DNA from: Drosophila pseudoobscura
Lineage: Eukaryota > Arthropoda > Insecta > Diptera > Drosophilidae
Length of the DNA: 64,000 bases
Reading direction: 5' to 3'
Assembly (NCBI RefSeq): GCF_009870125.1
Contig: NC_046681.1
Span: 20,721,001-20,785,000, forward strand
Made by a program: the position numbers and the translations under genes. The notes beneath the pieces are model-generated. The model made no database searches, was not told where the DNA came from, and saw only the letters and a program-made list of their open reading frames with translations. Below, one piece after another: positions 38,201 to 48,459 of the stretch (positions within the stretch are counted from its first letter, which is position 1; each line of letters opens with the position of its first letter).

Positions 38201-38572
38201 TCATTTGTAAATCCGTCGGTTAACGCCGCCGCGCATAGTGCGCGCAGCTAAGTGGTTCCCCATGAAGTCCTTTATGAAGAGGTCCTCCTCCTCCAGCAAG
38301 GCCACAATGTCATCTTTATTTTTCTTACGATCTATCTGATCTTCTGCCAGATCCAATCCAATAAAACACTTGCACTTGCTTGCGTCTGCCTTGAATTGAG
38401 TGTTCACCTGAACAGCCATACTCAAAAGGCTCTGGTCACCTTGTTTGGTGTTCTCCAAGATGCAACTGATCTTCTGGACCTCCTTCTCCTCGAGTTTATT
38501 GACGGGTTGCAGGTCCTTGTTCACCTCGCGCTTGCAATACGGACACTCACCGATTATTTCCATGGACATCAT
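38201..38572 (-). CDS. Small protein with CPYC motif, unknown function
   Basis: Single-exon ORF of 123 aa. Three in-frame ATGs open it (38572, 38569, 38563). It has a zinc-knuckle-like GECPYCKREVNKD near the N-terminus and a lysine/glutamate-rich centre. A possible second cysteine pair follows (SKCKCFIGLDLAEDQIDRKK), then an acidic stretch (IVALLEEEDLFIKDF) and a basic C-terminus. Balanced charge, few rare features and lack of low complexity argue it is real. The opposite strand is also open over the same bases, but its product is a hydrophobic mirror typical of a shadow frame. Two CxC/CxxC pairs could bind one metal ion. No family recognised. It lies 0.35 kb outside the foldback element. Confidence 0.6.
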   Translation of the reverse strand: MMSMEIIGECPYCKREVNKDLQPVNKLEEKEVQKISCILENTKQGDQSLLSMAVQVNTQFKADASKCKCFIGLDLAEDQIDRKKNKDDIVALLEEEDLFIKDFMGNHLAARTMRGGVNRRIYK

Positions 38573-38599
38573 TATGTTGGATAATTGTTGAGATTGTTT

Positions 38600-38925
38600 C
38601 GTTTCGAAATTTCAGAGTAGAATGCTAGAAACTGTTTCACAAAGGTTTATTAGAGTCTAGATTTTGTGAAGGCTTGTAGGTCGGGTAACTTGATGTATAA
38701 TGTTTTCTTATAGACTGTTTACAGTGGAGCTACTTCTTCAATAACGAGCTTCTGCCAAAACAAGCCCCTACTCCGCTTCATTGCGTCTATTCCGATATAG
38801 ATAGGAAACGCGCCGAGCGTTTACCAGGGGCTTCACCCTTCTGGTCTTTCGGCTGCCGTGCTCCCACCGAGCCATGATTCGTGTCTCGCGAGCTGAGCTG
38901 TGGCCTGGGCATTGTTTAGGTACAC
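38600..38925. other. Left flank of the foldback element
   Basis: No gene supported. Moderately GC-rich towards the element. The minus strand has a short open frame (ELPRGRGSTAESSAQ) that mirrors DLPRGRGDTAESPAEEA at the right end of the element (48379 onward), so the terminal inverted homology may carry old coding sequence. Confidence 0.35.
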
Positions 38926-39053
38926 GCCATGGTACCACCTGCGCGGATGATTCTGCCGTAGAACCTCGTCCTCTCGGGAGCTCCAAGGGATGTGCTCTAG
39001 AGCTCGGCGTAATTTTCGAAGTCGAGATTTTGATGCCGTTCGACAGTCAATCT

Positions 39054-40600
39054 TCCTCGTTCGATAGTCAGGATCCTCACGATCCTAGGAGAGGTGGTCC
39101 TTCACCGATCTGGCCCTATTTGGCTGAGATATAGCCTTTCGAAGGACTGCATATCATTACTCGAAAAATAGTGGTTTTTCCGTACGCTATATATCGGCTG
39201 AACAGCTGCCGATCGGAGCGTGGGATGTCTTTTCGTGATCGAGAGAGTCCTACCAGTCGACTGCCATCGGAAAAAAGGACATCCATTTTTTCAGGATTTT
39301 CGCAAAAAATCATGATGGTTACATCATTAAATTTGCCAAAAATCGGCCTCATTTTCGAAGTCGACCTTTTGATGCCGTTCGATAGTCAGGATCCTCACGA
39401 TCCTAGGAGAGTTGGTCCTTCCCCGATCTGGCATTATTTAGCTGAGATATAGCCTTTCGAAGAACTGCATATCATTACTCGAAAAATAGTGGTTTTTCCG
39501 TACTCTATATCTCGGCTGAACAGCGGCCGATCAGGGCCTGGCATATCTCTCTGTGATCGGGAGAGTCCTGCCAACCGACTGCCATCGGAAAAAAGGACAT
39601 CCATTTTTTCAGGATTTTCGCAAAAAATCATGATGGTTACATCATTAAATTTCCCAAAAATCGGCCTCATTTTCGAAGTCGACCTTTTGAAGCCGTTCGA
39701 TAGTCAGGATCCTCACGATCCTAGGAGAGTTGGTCCTTCTCCGATCTGGCCCTATTTGGCTGAGATATAGCCTTTCGAAGAACTGCATATCATTACTCGA
39801 AAAATAGTGGTTTTTCCGTACTCTATATCTCGGCTGAACAGCGGCCGATCAGGGCCTGGAATATCTCTCTGTGATCGGGAGAGTCCTGCCAACCGACTGC
39901 CATCGGAAAAAAGGACATCCATTTTTTCAGGATTTTCGCAAAAAATCATGATGGTTACATCATTAAATTTGCCAAAAATCGGCCTCATTTTCGAAGTCGA
40001 CATTTTGATGCCGTTCGATAGTCAGGATACTCACGATCCTAGGAGAGTTGGTCCTTCTCCGATCTGGCCCTATTTGGCTGAGATATAGCCTTTCAAAGAA
40101 CTGCATATCATTATTCGAAAAATAGTGGTTTTTCCGTACTCTATATCTCGGCTGAACAGCGGCCGATCGGAGCGTGGTATGTCTTTTCGTGATCGAGAGA
40201 GTCCTACCAGTCGACTCACGATCCTAGGAGAGTTGGTCCTTCTCCGATCTGGCCCTATTTGGCTGAGATATATCCTTTCGAAGAACTGCATATCATTACG
40301 CGAAAAATAGTGATTTTTCCGTACGCTATATCTCGGCTGAACAGCGGCCGATCAGGGCCTGGCATGTCTCTCTGTGATCGGGAGAGTCCTGCCAACCGAC
40401 TGCCATCGGAAAAAAGGACATCCATTTTTTCAGGATTTTCGCAAAAAATCATGATGGTTACATCATTAAATTTGCCAAAAATCGGCCTCATTTTCGAAGT
40501 CGACCTTTTGAAGCCGTTCGATAGTCAGGATCCTCACGATCCTAGGAGAGTTGGTCCTTCTCCGATCTGGTCCTATTTGGCTGAGATATAGCCTTTCGAA
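39054..40600 (+). repeat. 318-bp tandem repeat array, left arm
   Basis: Four long units (boundaries 318 apart, e.g. at 39171, 39489, 39807, 40125), then one shortened unit of 185 bases (40125-40309) and a further long unit. Each unit contains CATCGGAAAAAAGGACATCC, AAATCATGATGGTTACATCA and an inverted pair GCTGAGATATAGC / GCTATATCTCGGC. Because 318 is divisible by three, a 93-codon frame reopens in each unit; these are not genes. Confidence 0.93.
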
Positions 40601-41100
40601 GATTTGGATTTGTAATATATTAAAATATTGTTTGTTTTCTTTACGCTATATTTCAGCTGCACATCAACCGATCAGGGCGTGGCATGTCTCTCCGTGATCG
40701 GGAAAGTCCTGCCAACCGACTGCCGCCGGAAAAAAGGACATCAATTTTTCCCCGATTTTCGCAAAAAATCATGATGGTTACATCATTAAATTTGTCAATA
40801 ATCGGCCTCGTTTTCGTTGTCGAGATTTTGATGCCGTTCGACAGTCTGGATTCTCGCGATGCTGGGAGTGTCGGTCCTTCTCCGATCGGGTCCTATTTGG
40901 CTGAGATATAGCCTTCCGAAGATTTGGATTTGTTAAATATTAAAATACTGTTTTTCTTTTACGCTATATCTCAGGTGCACATCAATCGATCTGGGCGTGA
41001 CATGTCCCTCCGTGATCGGGAGAGTCCTGCCAACCGACTGCCATTGGGAAAAAGGACGTCTTTTTTTCCACAATTTTCACAAAACCATGATTCTACTGCT
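40600..41100 (+). repeat. Diverged repeat units next to the captured exon
   Basis: Two degenerate units, each preceded by a GATTTGGATTTGT...TTAAAATA insertion in place of the normal spacer. They show substitutions throughout (GCCGCCGGAAAAAAGG, TTTGTCAATAATCGGC), so they are older than the homogeneous array beside them. Confidence 0.8.
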
Positions 41101-41103
41101 GTG

Positions 41104-41340
41104 TCGCTGAGTCGACAAGGTGCCGTCTCATCCACTGAAACACGGACCAGACATCGACGGCGGAGTTGTTGGCTCACGCCCGCGGGAAATAATGTCAGCA
41201 ATCAAACGCTGGGCAATAGCTTTGAGACGCGTAAGTAAATCAGTATATATGTAACAAGGACTTTGACTAGGACAACCAAGGGAAGAACACTCTAGATATA
41301 TCGTGATGTTGTTAGGTTTAAGGATATACGCGTTCATATA
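41104..41340 (+). pseudogene. Captured exon, left-arm copy (truncated gene)
   Basis: Frame: DKVPSHPLKHGPDIDGG, VVGSRPREIMSAIKRWA, IALRR, ending at a consensus donor CGC|GTAAGT. About 25 bases into the intron the sequence jumps to a remnant of the next exon (AAGGACTTTGAC, now followed by a TAG), so ~240 bases including most of exon 2 are deleted. Compared with the right-arm copy many differences are third-position synonymous. Confidence 0.55.
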
Positions 41341-41539
41341 TTTAGATAGTAGACAAAAATGTTTTCCACTTGTTTAAATATTAATACTTAGCTAAGTTAT
41401 GATGAATAAAAGTTTTGAAAAATTATCCTTGCTGTTTTCTGATTGGGGGAAACTATCCCGATTGCAAAAAGGCGTGGCACGCCCAGATCGGTTCACGTTT
41501 AGGGAAGAAAACTAAATCTTATTGATTGGCAAAATTGTC

Positions 41540-42110
41540 CTTGATCCTTGATAAGGACTCCATTAAATCAGGGACATTTTTTCGATCGCAGGAAGCCATC
41601 GCAAGGCCAATTCGGCTCACAAATAGCAGAGAAAACTATGTATGTATGGTTGGGGTTGTTGGAGTCCTTACGAAAGGATCAAGGAGATTTTTCTGATCAC
41701 GGCGGGCTATGGGACGCCCCGATCGGGCCACAAATAAAAGAGAAAACAAGATATATATGTCTAGAGAAAATATCCTTTATCCTTGGTCCTTGATAAGGAC
41801 TTTATTAAGTCAAGGACATTTTTCCAAACTCAGGAAGCTGTCGCACGCCCAGATCGGCCCACAAATAGCCGAGAACACTATATATGTATGGTTGGGGTTG
41901 TTGGAGTCCTTACCGAAGGATCAAGGACATTTTTCTGATTACGGGGGGCCGTCGCACGTCCCGATCGGGACCTAAATAAGGGAGAAAACAAGATAAATAT
42001 GTCTGGAGTAAATATCCTTGATCCTTGGTCCTTGATAAGGACTCCATCAAATAAGCGACATTTTTCCGAACACAGGAAGCCGTCGCATGTCCCGATCGGG
42101 CCTCAAATAA
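41540..42110. repeat. ~240-bp sub-repeats, left inner arm
   Basis: CCTTGATAAGGACT recurs at about 41547, 41789 and 42029, each followed by a GGACATTTTT / CAGGAAGCCGTCGCA block and a GATCGGG(C) block. The inverted counterparts lie at about 42480-42830. Confidence 0.8.
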
Positions 42111-42149
42111 TGGAGAAACAAATCTGGTTTGTAATTTGTTTTATTTGAA

Positions 42150-42430
42150 AATGTAGTTTAAGAATTCGCCGATAGCGGCGCCACCGTACAAAAGAGAAAA
42201 ACTCGCGTCAAATGGCCTAAATCTGGATGGGATACCAGGCGAACAGAAATCAGCAGAAGGTAACTGAATTTTTTTAAAAATTAATGGTCCCCCAAAAGTA
42301 TGCACCGTTTTTTTCAATTCCTACAGTTGCTTGCTGCTGATTTCTGTTCGCCTGGTATCCCAACCAGATTTTGACCATTTGACGCGAGTTTTTCCTTTTT
42401 GTACGGTGGCGCCGCTTTCGGCGAATTCTT
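42150..42430. repeat. Palindrome axis of the foldback element
   Basis: GAATTCGCCGATAGCGGCGC...CAGCAGAAGG on the left is matched, reverse-complemented and nearly identical, by ...CTGCTGATTTCTGTTCGCC...GGCGAATTC on the right. The spacer between arms is about 65 bases (roughly 42262-42325). Confidence 0.88.
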
Positions 42431-43077
42431 GAACTACATTTTTAAAAATAACGAATTACAAACCAGATTTGTTTCTCCATTATTTGAGGCCCGATCGGGA
42501 CATGCGACGGCTTCCTGTGTTCGGAAAAATGTCCCTGAATTGATGGAGTCCTTATCAAGGACCAAGGATCAAGGATATTTACTCCAGACATATTTATCTT
42601 GTTTTCTCCCTTATTTAGGTCCCGATCGGGACGTGCGACGGTCCCCCGTGATCAGAAAAATGTCCTCGATCCTTTGGTAAGGACTACATTAACCCCAACC
42701 ATACATACATAGTTTTCTCGGCTGTTTGTGGGCCGATCTGAGCGTGCGATGGCTTCCTGCGATCGAAAAATGTCCCTAATTGATGGAGTCCTTTTCAAGG
42801 ATCAAGGACATTTTCCCCAATCAAAAATTGTTTATTTTCTCCGCTAATTGTGAACCGATCTGGTCTTGCCACGCCTTTCTGAAATCGGGATAGTTTCCTC
42901 CATACAAAAAACAGCAAGGATGATTTTTCAATGGTTTTATTCATTAGAGCTTAGCTTAGTATAACTAAATAAACACGTGGAAAACATTTGTGTCTACTAT
43001 CTAAATACATGGACGCGTATATCCTTAAACGTAACAACAACGAGATATATGTATCTAGATAGTAGTAGCCCGCTTAG

Positions 43078-43438
43078 CTCTTTCCTTTGTTGTCATGGTC
43101 AAAGTCCTTGTAGTCGTTGGCCAGGTCGAGGGATGACGATGACTTCTTATGTTTGATCTTGCAATTGGTGCGCCTCGCTCCTGTTAGGACACGATTCTGT
43201 CTGGCTGGAATACTTTGATAGGACTCCGGGACTTCACGCCTGTGAAGGAAGATATATTTTAAAATATATCCACAAGTACATATACATATACTGATTTACT
43301 TACGCGTCGCACAGCTGTAGCCCAGCGTTTGATTGTTGACACTATTTCACGCAGCCGTGAGCCAACAATTCCGCCGTTGATGTCTGGTCCCTGCTTCAAA
43401 GGATGGGACGCCACCTTGTCGACTCAGCGACACAGCAG
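43078..43438 (-). pseudogene. Captured two-exon gene fragment, right-arm copy
   Basis: Minus strand, exon 1 (43304-43424): DKVASHPLKQGPDINGG, IVGSRLREIVSTIKRWATA, VRR, ending at donor CGC|GTAAGT. The intron runs to acceptor TTCCTTCACAG (just above 43240). Exon 2 then gives REVPESYQSIPARQNRVLTG, ARRTNCKIKHKKSSSSLDLA, NDYKDFDHDNKGKS and a stop near 43078, followed by 3' UTR-like DNA with AATAAA near 42940. The best frames of the two exons do not join in phase at these sites, so either the fragment is frameshifted or the splice sites differ. The protein is not recognised. Exon 2 is gene-like: charged, with Ser and Lys clusters. Confidence 0.5.
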
Positions 43439-43449
43439 TGGAAAAACCA

Positions 43450-46400
43450 CTATTTTTCGAGTAATGATATGCAGTTCTTCGAAAGGCTATATCTCAGCTA
43501 AATAATGCCAGATCGGGGAAGGTCCCACTCTCCTAGGATCGTGAATATCCTGACTATCGAACGGCATCAAAATGTCGACTTCGAAAATGAGGCCGATTTT
43601 TGGCAAATTTAATGATGTAACCATCATGATTTTTTGCGAAAATCCTGAAAAAATAGATGTCCTTTTTTCCGATGGCAGTCGGTTGGCAGGACTCTCCCGA
43701 TCACAGAAAGACATGCTAGGCCCTGATCGGCCGCTGTTCAGCCGAGATATAGCGTACGGAAGAACCACTATTTTACGAGTAATGATATGCAGTTCTACGA
43801 AAGGCTATATCTCAGCCAAATAGGGCCAGATCGGAGAAGGACCAACTCTCCGAGGATTGCGAGGATCCAGACTGTCGATCGGCATCAAAATGTCGACTTC
43901 GAAAATGAGGCCGATTTTTGGCAAATTTAATGATGTAACCATCATGATTTTTTGCGAAAATCCTGAAAAAATGGATGTCCTTTTTTCCGATGGCAGTCGA
44001 CTGGTAGGACTCTCTCGATCACGAAAAGACTTCCCACGCTCCGATCGGCAGCTGTTCAGCCGAGATATAGCGTACGGAAAAACCACTATTTTTCGAGTAA
44101 TGATATGCAGTTCTTCGAAAGGCTATATCTCAGCCATATAGGGCCAGATTGGGGAAGGACCAACTCTCCTAGGATCGTGAGTCGACTGGTAGGACTCTCT
44201 CGATCACGAAAAGACATCCCACGCTCCGATCGGCCGCTGTTCAGCCGAGATATAGCGTACGGAAGAACCACTATTTTACGAGTAATGATATGCAGTTCTA
44301 CGAAAGGCTATATCTCAGCCAAATAGGGCCAGATCGGAGAAGGACCAACTCTCCGAGGATTGCGAGGATCCAGACTGTCGATCGGCATCAAAATGTCGAC
44401 TTCGAAAATGAGGCCGATTTTTGGCAAATTTAATGATGTAACCATCATGATTTTTTGCGAAAATCCTGAAAAAATGGATGTCCTTTTTTCCGATGGCAGT
44501 CGACTGGTAGGACTCTCTCGATCACGAAAAGACATCCCACGCTCCGATCGGCAGCTGTTCAGCCGAGATATAGCGTACGGAAAAACCACTATTTTTCCAG
44601 TAATGATATGCAGTTCTTCGAAAGGCTATATCTCAGCCAAATAGGGCCAGATCGGGGAAGGACCAACTCTCCTAGGATCGTGAGTCGACTGGTAGGACTC
44701 TCTCGATCACGAAAAGACATCCCACGCTCCGATCGGCCGCTGTTCAGCCGAGATATAGCGTACGGAAAAACCACTATTTTTCGAGTAATGATATGCAGTC
44801 CTTCGAAAGGCTATATCTCAGCCAAATAGGGCCAGATTGGAGAAGGACCAACTCTCCTAGGATCGTGAGGATCCTGACTATCGAACGGCTTCAAAAGGTC
44901 GACTTCGAAAATGAGGCCGATTTTTGGCAAATTTAATGATGTAACCATCATGATTTTTTGCGAAAATCCTGAAAAAATAGATGTCCTTTTTTCCGATGGC
45001 AGTCGGTTGGCAGGACTCTCCCGATCACAGAAAGACATGCTAGGCCCTGATCGGCCGCTGTTCAGCCGAGATATAGCGTACGGAAGAACCACTATTTTAC
45101 GAGTAATGATATGCAGTTCTACGAAAGGCTATATCTCAGCCAAATAGGGCCAGATTGGAGAAGGACCAACTCTCCTAGGATCGTGAGGATCCTGACTATC
45201 GAACGGCTTCAAAAGGTCGACTTCGAAAATGAGGCCGATTTTTGGCAAATTTAATGATGTAACCATCATGATTTTTTGCGAAAATCCTGAAAAAATGGAT
45301 GTCCTTATTTCCGATGGCAGTCGGTTGGCAGGACTCTCCCGATCACAGAGAGACATGCCAGGCCCTGATCGGCCGCTGTTCAGCCGAGATATAGAGTACG
45401 GAAAAACCACTATTTTTCGAGTAATGATATGCAGTTCTTCGAAAGGCTATATCTCAGCCAAATATGGCCAGATCGGGGAAGGACCAACTCTCCTAGGATC
45501 GTGAGTCGACTGGTAGGACTCTCTCGATCACGAAAAGACATCCCACGCTCCGATCGGCCGCTGTTCAGCCGAGATATAGCGTACGGAAAAACCACTATTT
45601 TTCGAGTAATGATATGCAGTCCTTCGAAAGGCTATATCTCAGCCAAATAGGGCCAGATTGGAGAAGGACCAACTCTCCTAGGATCGTGAGGATCCTGACT
45701 ATCGAACGGCTTCAAAAGGTCGACTTCGAAAATGAGGCCGATTTTTGGCAAATTTAATGATGTAACCATCATGATTTTTTGCGAAAATCCTGAAAAAATG
45801 GATGTCCTTATTTCCGATGGCAGTCGGTTGGCAGGACTCTCCCGATCACAGAGAGACATGCCAGGCCCTGATCGGCCGCTGTTCAGCCGAGATATAGAGT
45901 ACGGAAAAACCACTATTTTTCGAGTAATGATATGCAGTTCTTCGAAAGGCTATATCTCAGCCAAATAGGGCCAGATCGGGGAAGGACCAACTCTCCTAGG
46001 ATCGTGAGTCGACTGGTAGGACTCTCTCGATCACGAAAAGACATCCCACGCTCCGATCGGCCGCTGTTCAGCCGAGATATAGCGTACGGAAAACCCACTA
46101 TTTTTCGAGTAATGATATGCAGTCCTTCGAAAGGCTATATCTCAGCCAAATAGGGCCAGATTGGAGAAGGACCAACTCTCCTAGGATCGTGAGGATCCTG
46201 ACTATCGAACGGCTTCAAAAGGTCGACTTCGAAAATGAGGCCGATTTTTGGCAAATTTAATGATGTAACCATCATGATTTTTTGCGAAAATCCTGAAAAA
46301 ATGGATGTCCTTTTTTCCGATGGCAGTCGACTGGTAGGACTCTCTCGATCACGAAAAGACATCCCACGCTCCGATCGGCAGCTGTTCAGCCGATATATAG

Positions 46401-48360
46401 CGTACGGAAAAACCACTATTTTTCGAGTAATGATATGCAGTTCTTCGAAAGGCTATATCTCAGCCAAATAGGGCCAGATCGGGGAAGGACCAACTCTCCT
46501 AGGATCGTGAGTCGACTGGTAGGACTCTCTCGATCACGAAAAGACATCCCACGCTCCGATCGGCCGCTGTTCAGCCGAGATATAGCGTACGGAAAAACCA
46601 CTATTTTTCGAGTAATGATATGCAGTCCTTCGAAAGGCTATATCTCAGCCAAATAGGGCCAGATTGGAGAAGGACCAACTCTCCTAGGATCGTGAGGATC
46701 CTGACTATCGAACGGCTTCAAAAGGTCGACTTCGAAAATGAGGCCGATTTTTGGCAAATTTAATGATGTAACCATCATGATTTTTTGCGAAAATCCTGAA
46801 AAAATGGATGTCCTTTTTTCCGATGGCAGTCGACTGGTAGGACTCTCTCGATCACGAAAAGACATCCCACGCTCCGATCGGCAGCTGTTCAGCCGAGATA
46901 TAGCGTACGGAAAAACCACTATTTTTCGAGTAATGATATGCAGTTCTTCGAAAGGCTATATCTCAGCCAAATAGGGCCAGATCGGGGAAGGACCAACTCT
47001 CCTAGGATCGTGAGTCGACTGGTAGGACTCTCTCGATCACGAAAAGACATCCCACGCTCCGATCGGCCGCTGTTCAGCCGAGATATAGCGTACGGAAGAA
47101 CCACTATTTTACGAGTAATGATATGCAGTTCTACGAAAGGCTATATCTCAGCCAAATAGGGCCAGATCGGGGAAGGACCAACTCTCCTAGGATCGTGAGT
47201 CGACTGGTAGGACTCTCTCGATCACGAAAAGACATCCCACGCTCCGATCGGCAGCTGTTCAGCCGAGATATAGCGTACGGAAAAACCACTATTTTTCGAG
47301 TAATGATATGCAGTCCTTCGAAAGGCTATATCTCAGCCAAATAGGGCCAGATTGGAGAAGGACCAACTCTCCTAGGATCGTGAGGATCCTGACTATCGAA
47401 CGGCATCAAAATGTCGACTTCGAAAATGAGGCCGATTTTTGGCAAATTTAATGATGTAACCATCATGATTTTTTGCGAAAATCCTGAAAAAATGGATGTC
47501 CTTTTTTCCGATGGCAGTCGACTGGTAGGACTCTCTCGATCACGAAAAGACATCCCACGCTCCGATCGGCAGCTGTTCAGCCGATATATAGCGTACGGAA
47601 AAACCACTATTTTTCGAGTAATGATACGCAGTTCTTCGAAAGGCTATATCTCAGCCAAATAGGGCCAGATTGGAGAAGGACCAACTCTCCTAGGATCGTG
47701 AGTCGACTGGTAGGACTCTCTCGATCACGAAAAGACATCCCACGCTCCGATCGGCAGCTGTTCAGCCGAGATATAGCGTACGGAAAAACCACTATTTTTC
47801 GAGTAATGATATGCAGTCTTTCGAAAGGCTATATCTCAGCCAAATAGGGCCAGATTGGAGAAGGACCAACTCTCCTAGGATCGTGAGGATCCTGACTATC
47901 GAACGGCTTCAAAAGGTCGACTTCGAAAATGAGGCCGATTTTTGGCAAAATTAATGATGTAACCATCATGATTTTTTGCGAAAATCCTGAAAAAATGGAT
48001 GTCCTTTTTTCCGATGGCAGTCGACTGGTAGGACTCTCTCGATCACGAAAAGACATCCCACGCTCCGATCGGCAGCTGTTCAGCCGATATATAGCGTACG
48101 GAAAAACCACTATTTTTCGAGTAATGATATGCAGTTCTTCGAAAGGCTATATCTCAGCCAAATAGGGCCAGATCGGGGAAGGACCAACTCTCCTAGGATC
48201 GTGAGTCGACTGGTAGGACTCTCTCGATCACGAAAAGACATCCCACGCTCCGATCGGCCGCTGTTCAGCCGAGATATAGCGTACGGAAAAACCACTATTT
48301 TTCGAGTAATGATATGCAGTCCTTCGAAAGGCTATATCTCAGCCAAATAGGGCCAGATCG
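43450..48360 (-). repeat. 318/185-bp higher-order repeat array, right arm
   Basis: About ten long units (318) and nine short units (185), mostly alternating to give a 503-bp higher-order period; unit starts on the minus strand include 43768, 44086, 44271, 44589, 44774, 45092, 45410, 45595, 45913, 46098. The total 10x318 + 9x185 fits the 4845 bases between 43450 and 48295. The short unit is the long unit with 133 bases removed between GTCGACT and CACGATCC. Units are nearly identical, pointing to recent amplification or gene conversion. Frames open on both strands repeat with the units and are not genes. Confidence 0.95.
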
Positions 48361-48459
48361 GAGAAAGCCCCTTGGCTTGGACCTCCCGAGAGGACGAGGA
48401 GATACGGCGGAATCACCCGCGGAGGAGGCATCGCAGTTTGTGGCCAGAGAGGCTCTCGG

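Larger units (their letters stand above)
38930..48450. mobile_element. Foldback-like large inverted-repeat element
   Basis: The two halves are inverted copies of each other about an axis near 42260-42325. Pairs seen: the outer end block with CCTCGTCCTCTCGGGAG (about 38960 and, inverted, 48390); the 318-bp repeat arrays; an exon-bearing segment (41100-41240 and 43300-43440); a GATAAGGACT sub-repeat zone; and the axis arms with GGCGCCACCGTAC near 42176 and its inverse near 42405. Right half 6.1 kb, left half 3.3 kb; the difference is mainly repeat number. Long, internally repetitive inverted arms are the hallmark of Foldback and Galileo-type fly transposons. I see no transposase and no clear target-site duplication, so a chromosomal palindrome remains possible. 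Confidence 0.75.

Noticed and set aside
39171-48295. Dozens of 61-93 codon ORFs on both strands of the repeat arrays
   Set aside because: They reopen with every repeat unit because 318 is a multiple of three. Both strands are open at once and there is no family resemblance. They are by-products of the repeat.
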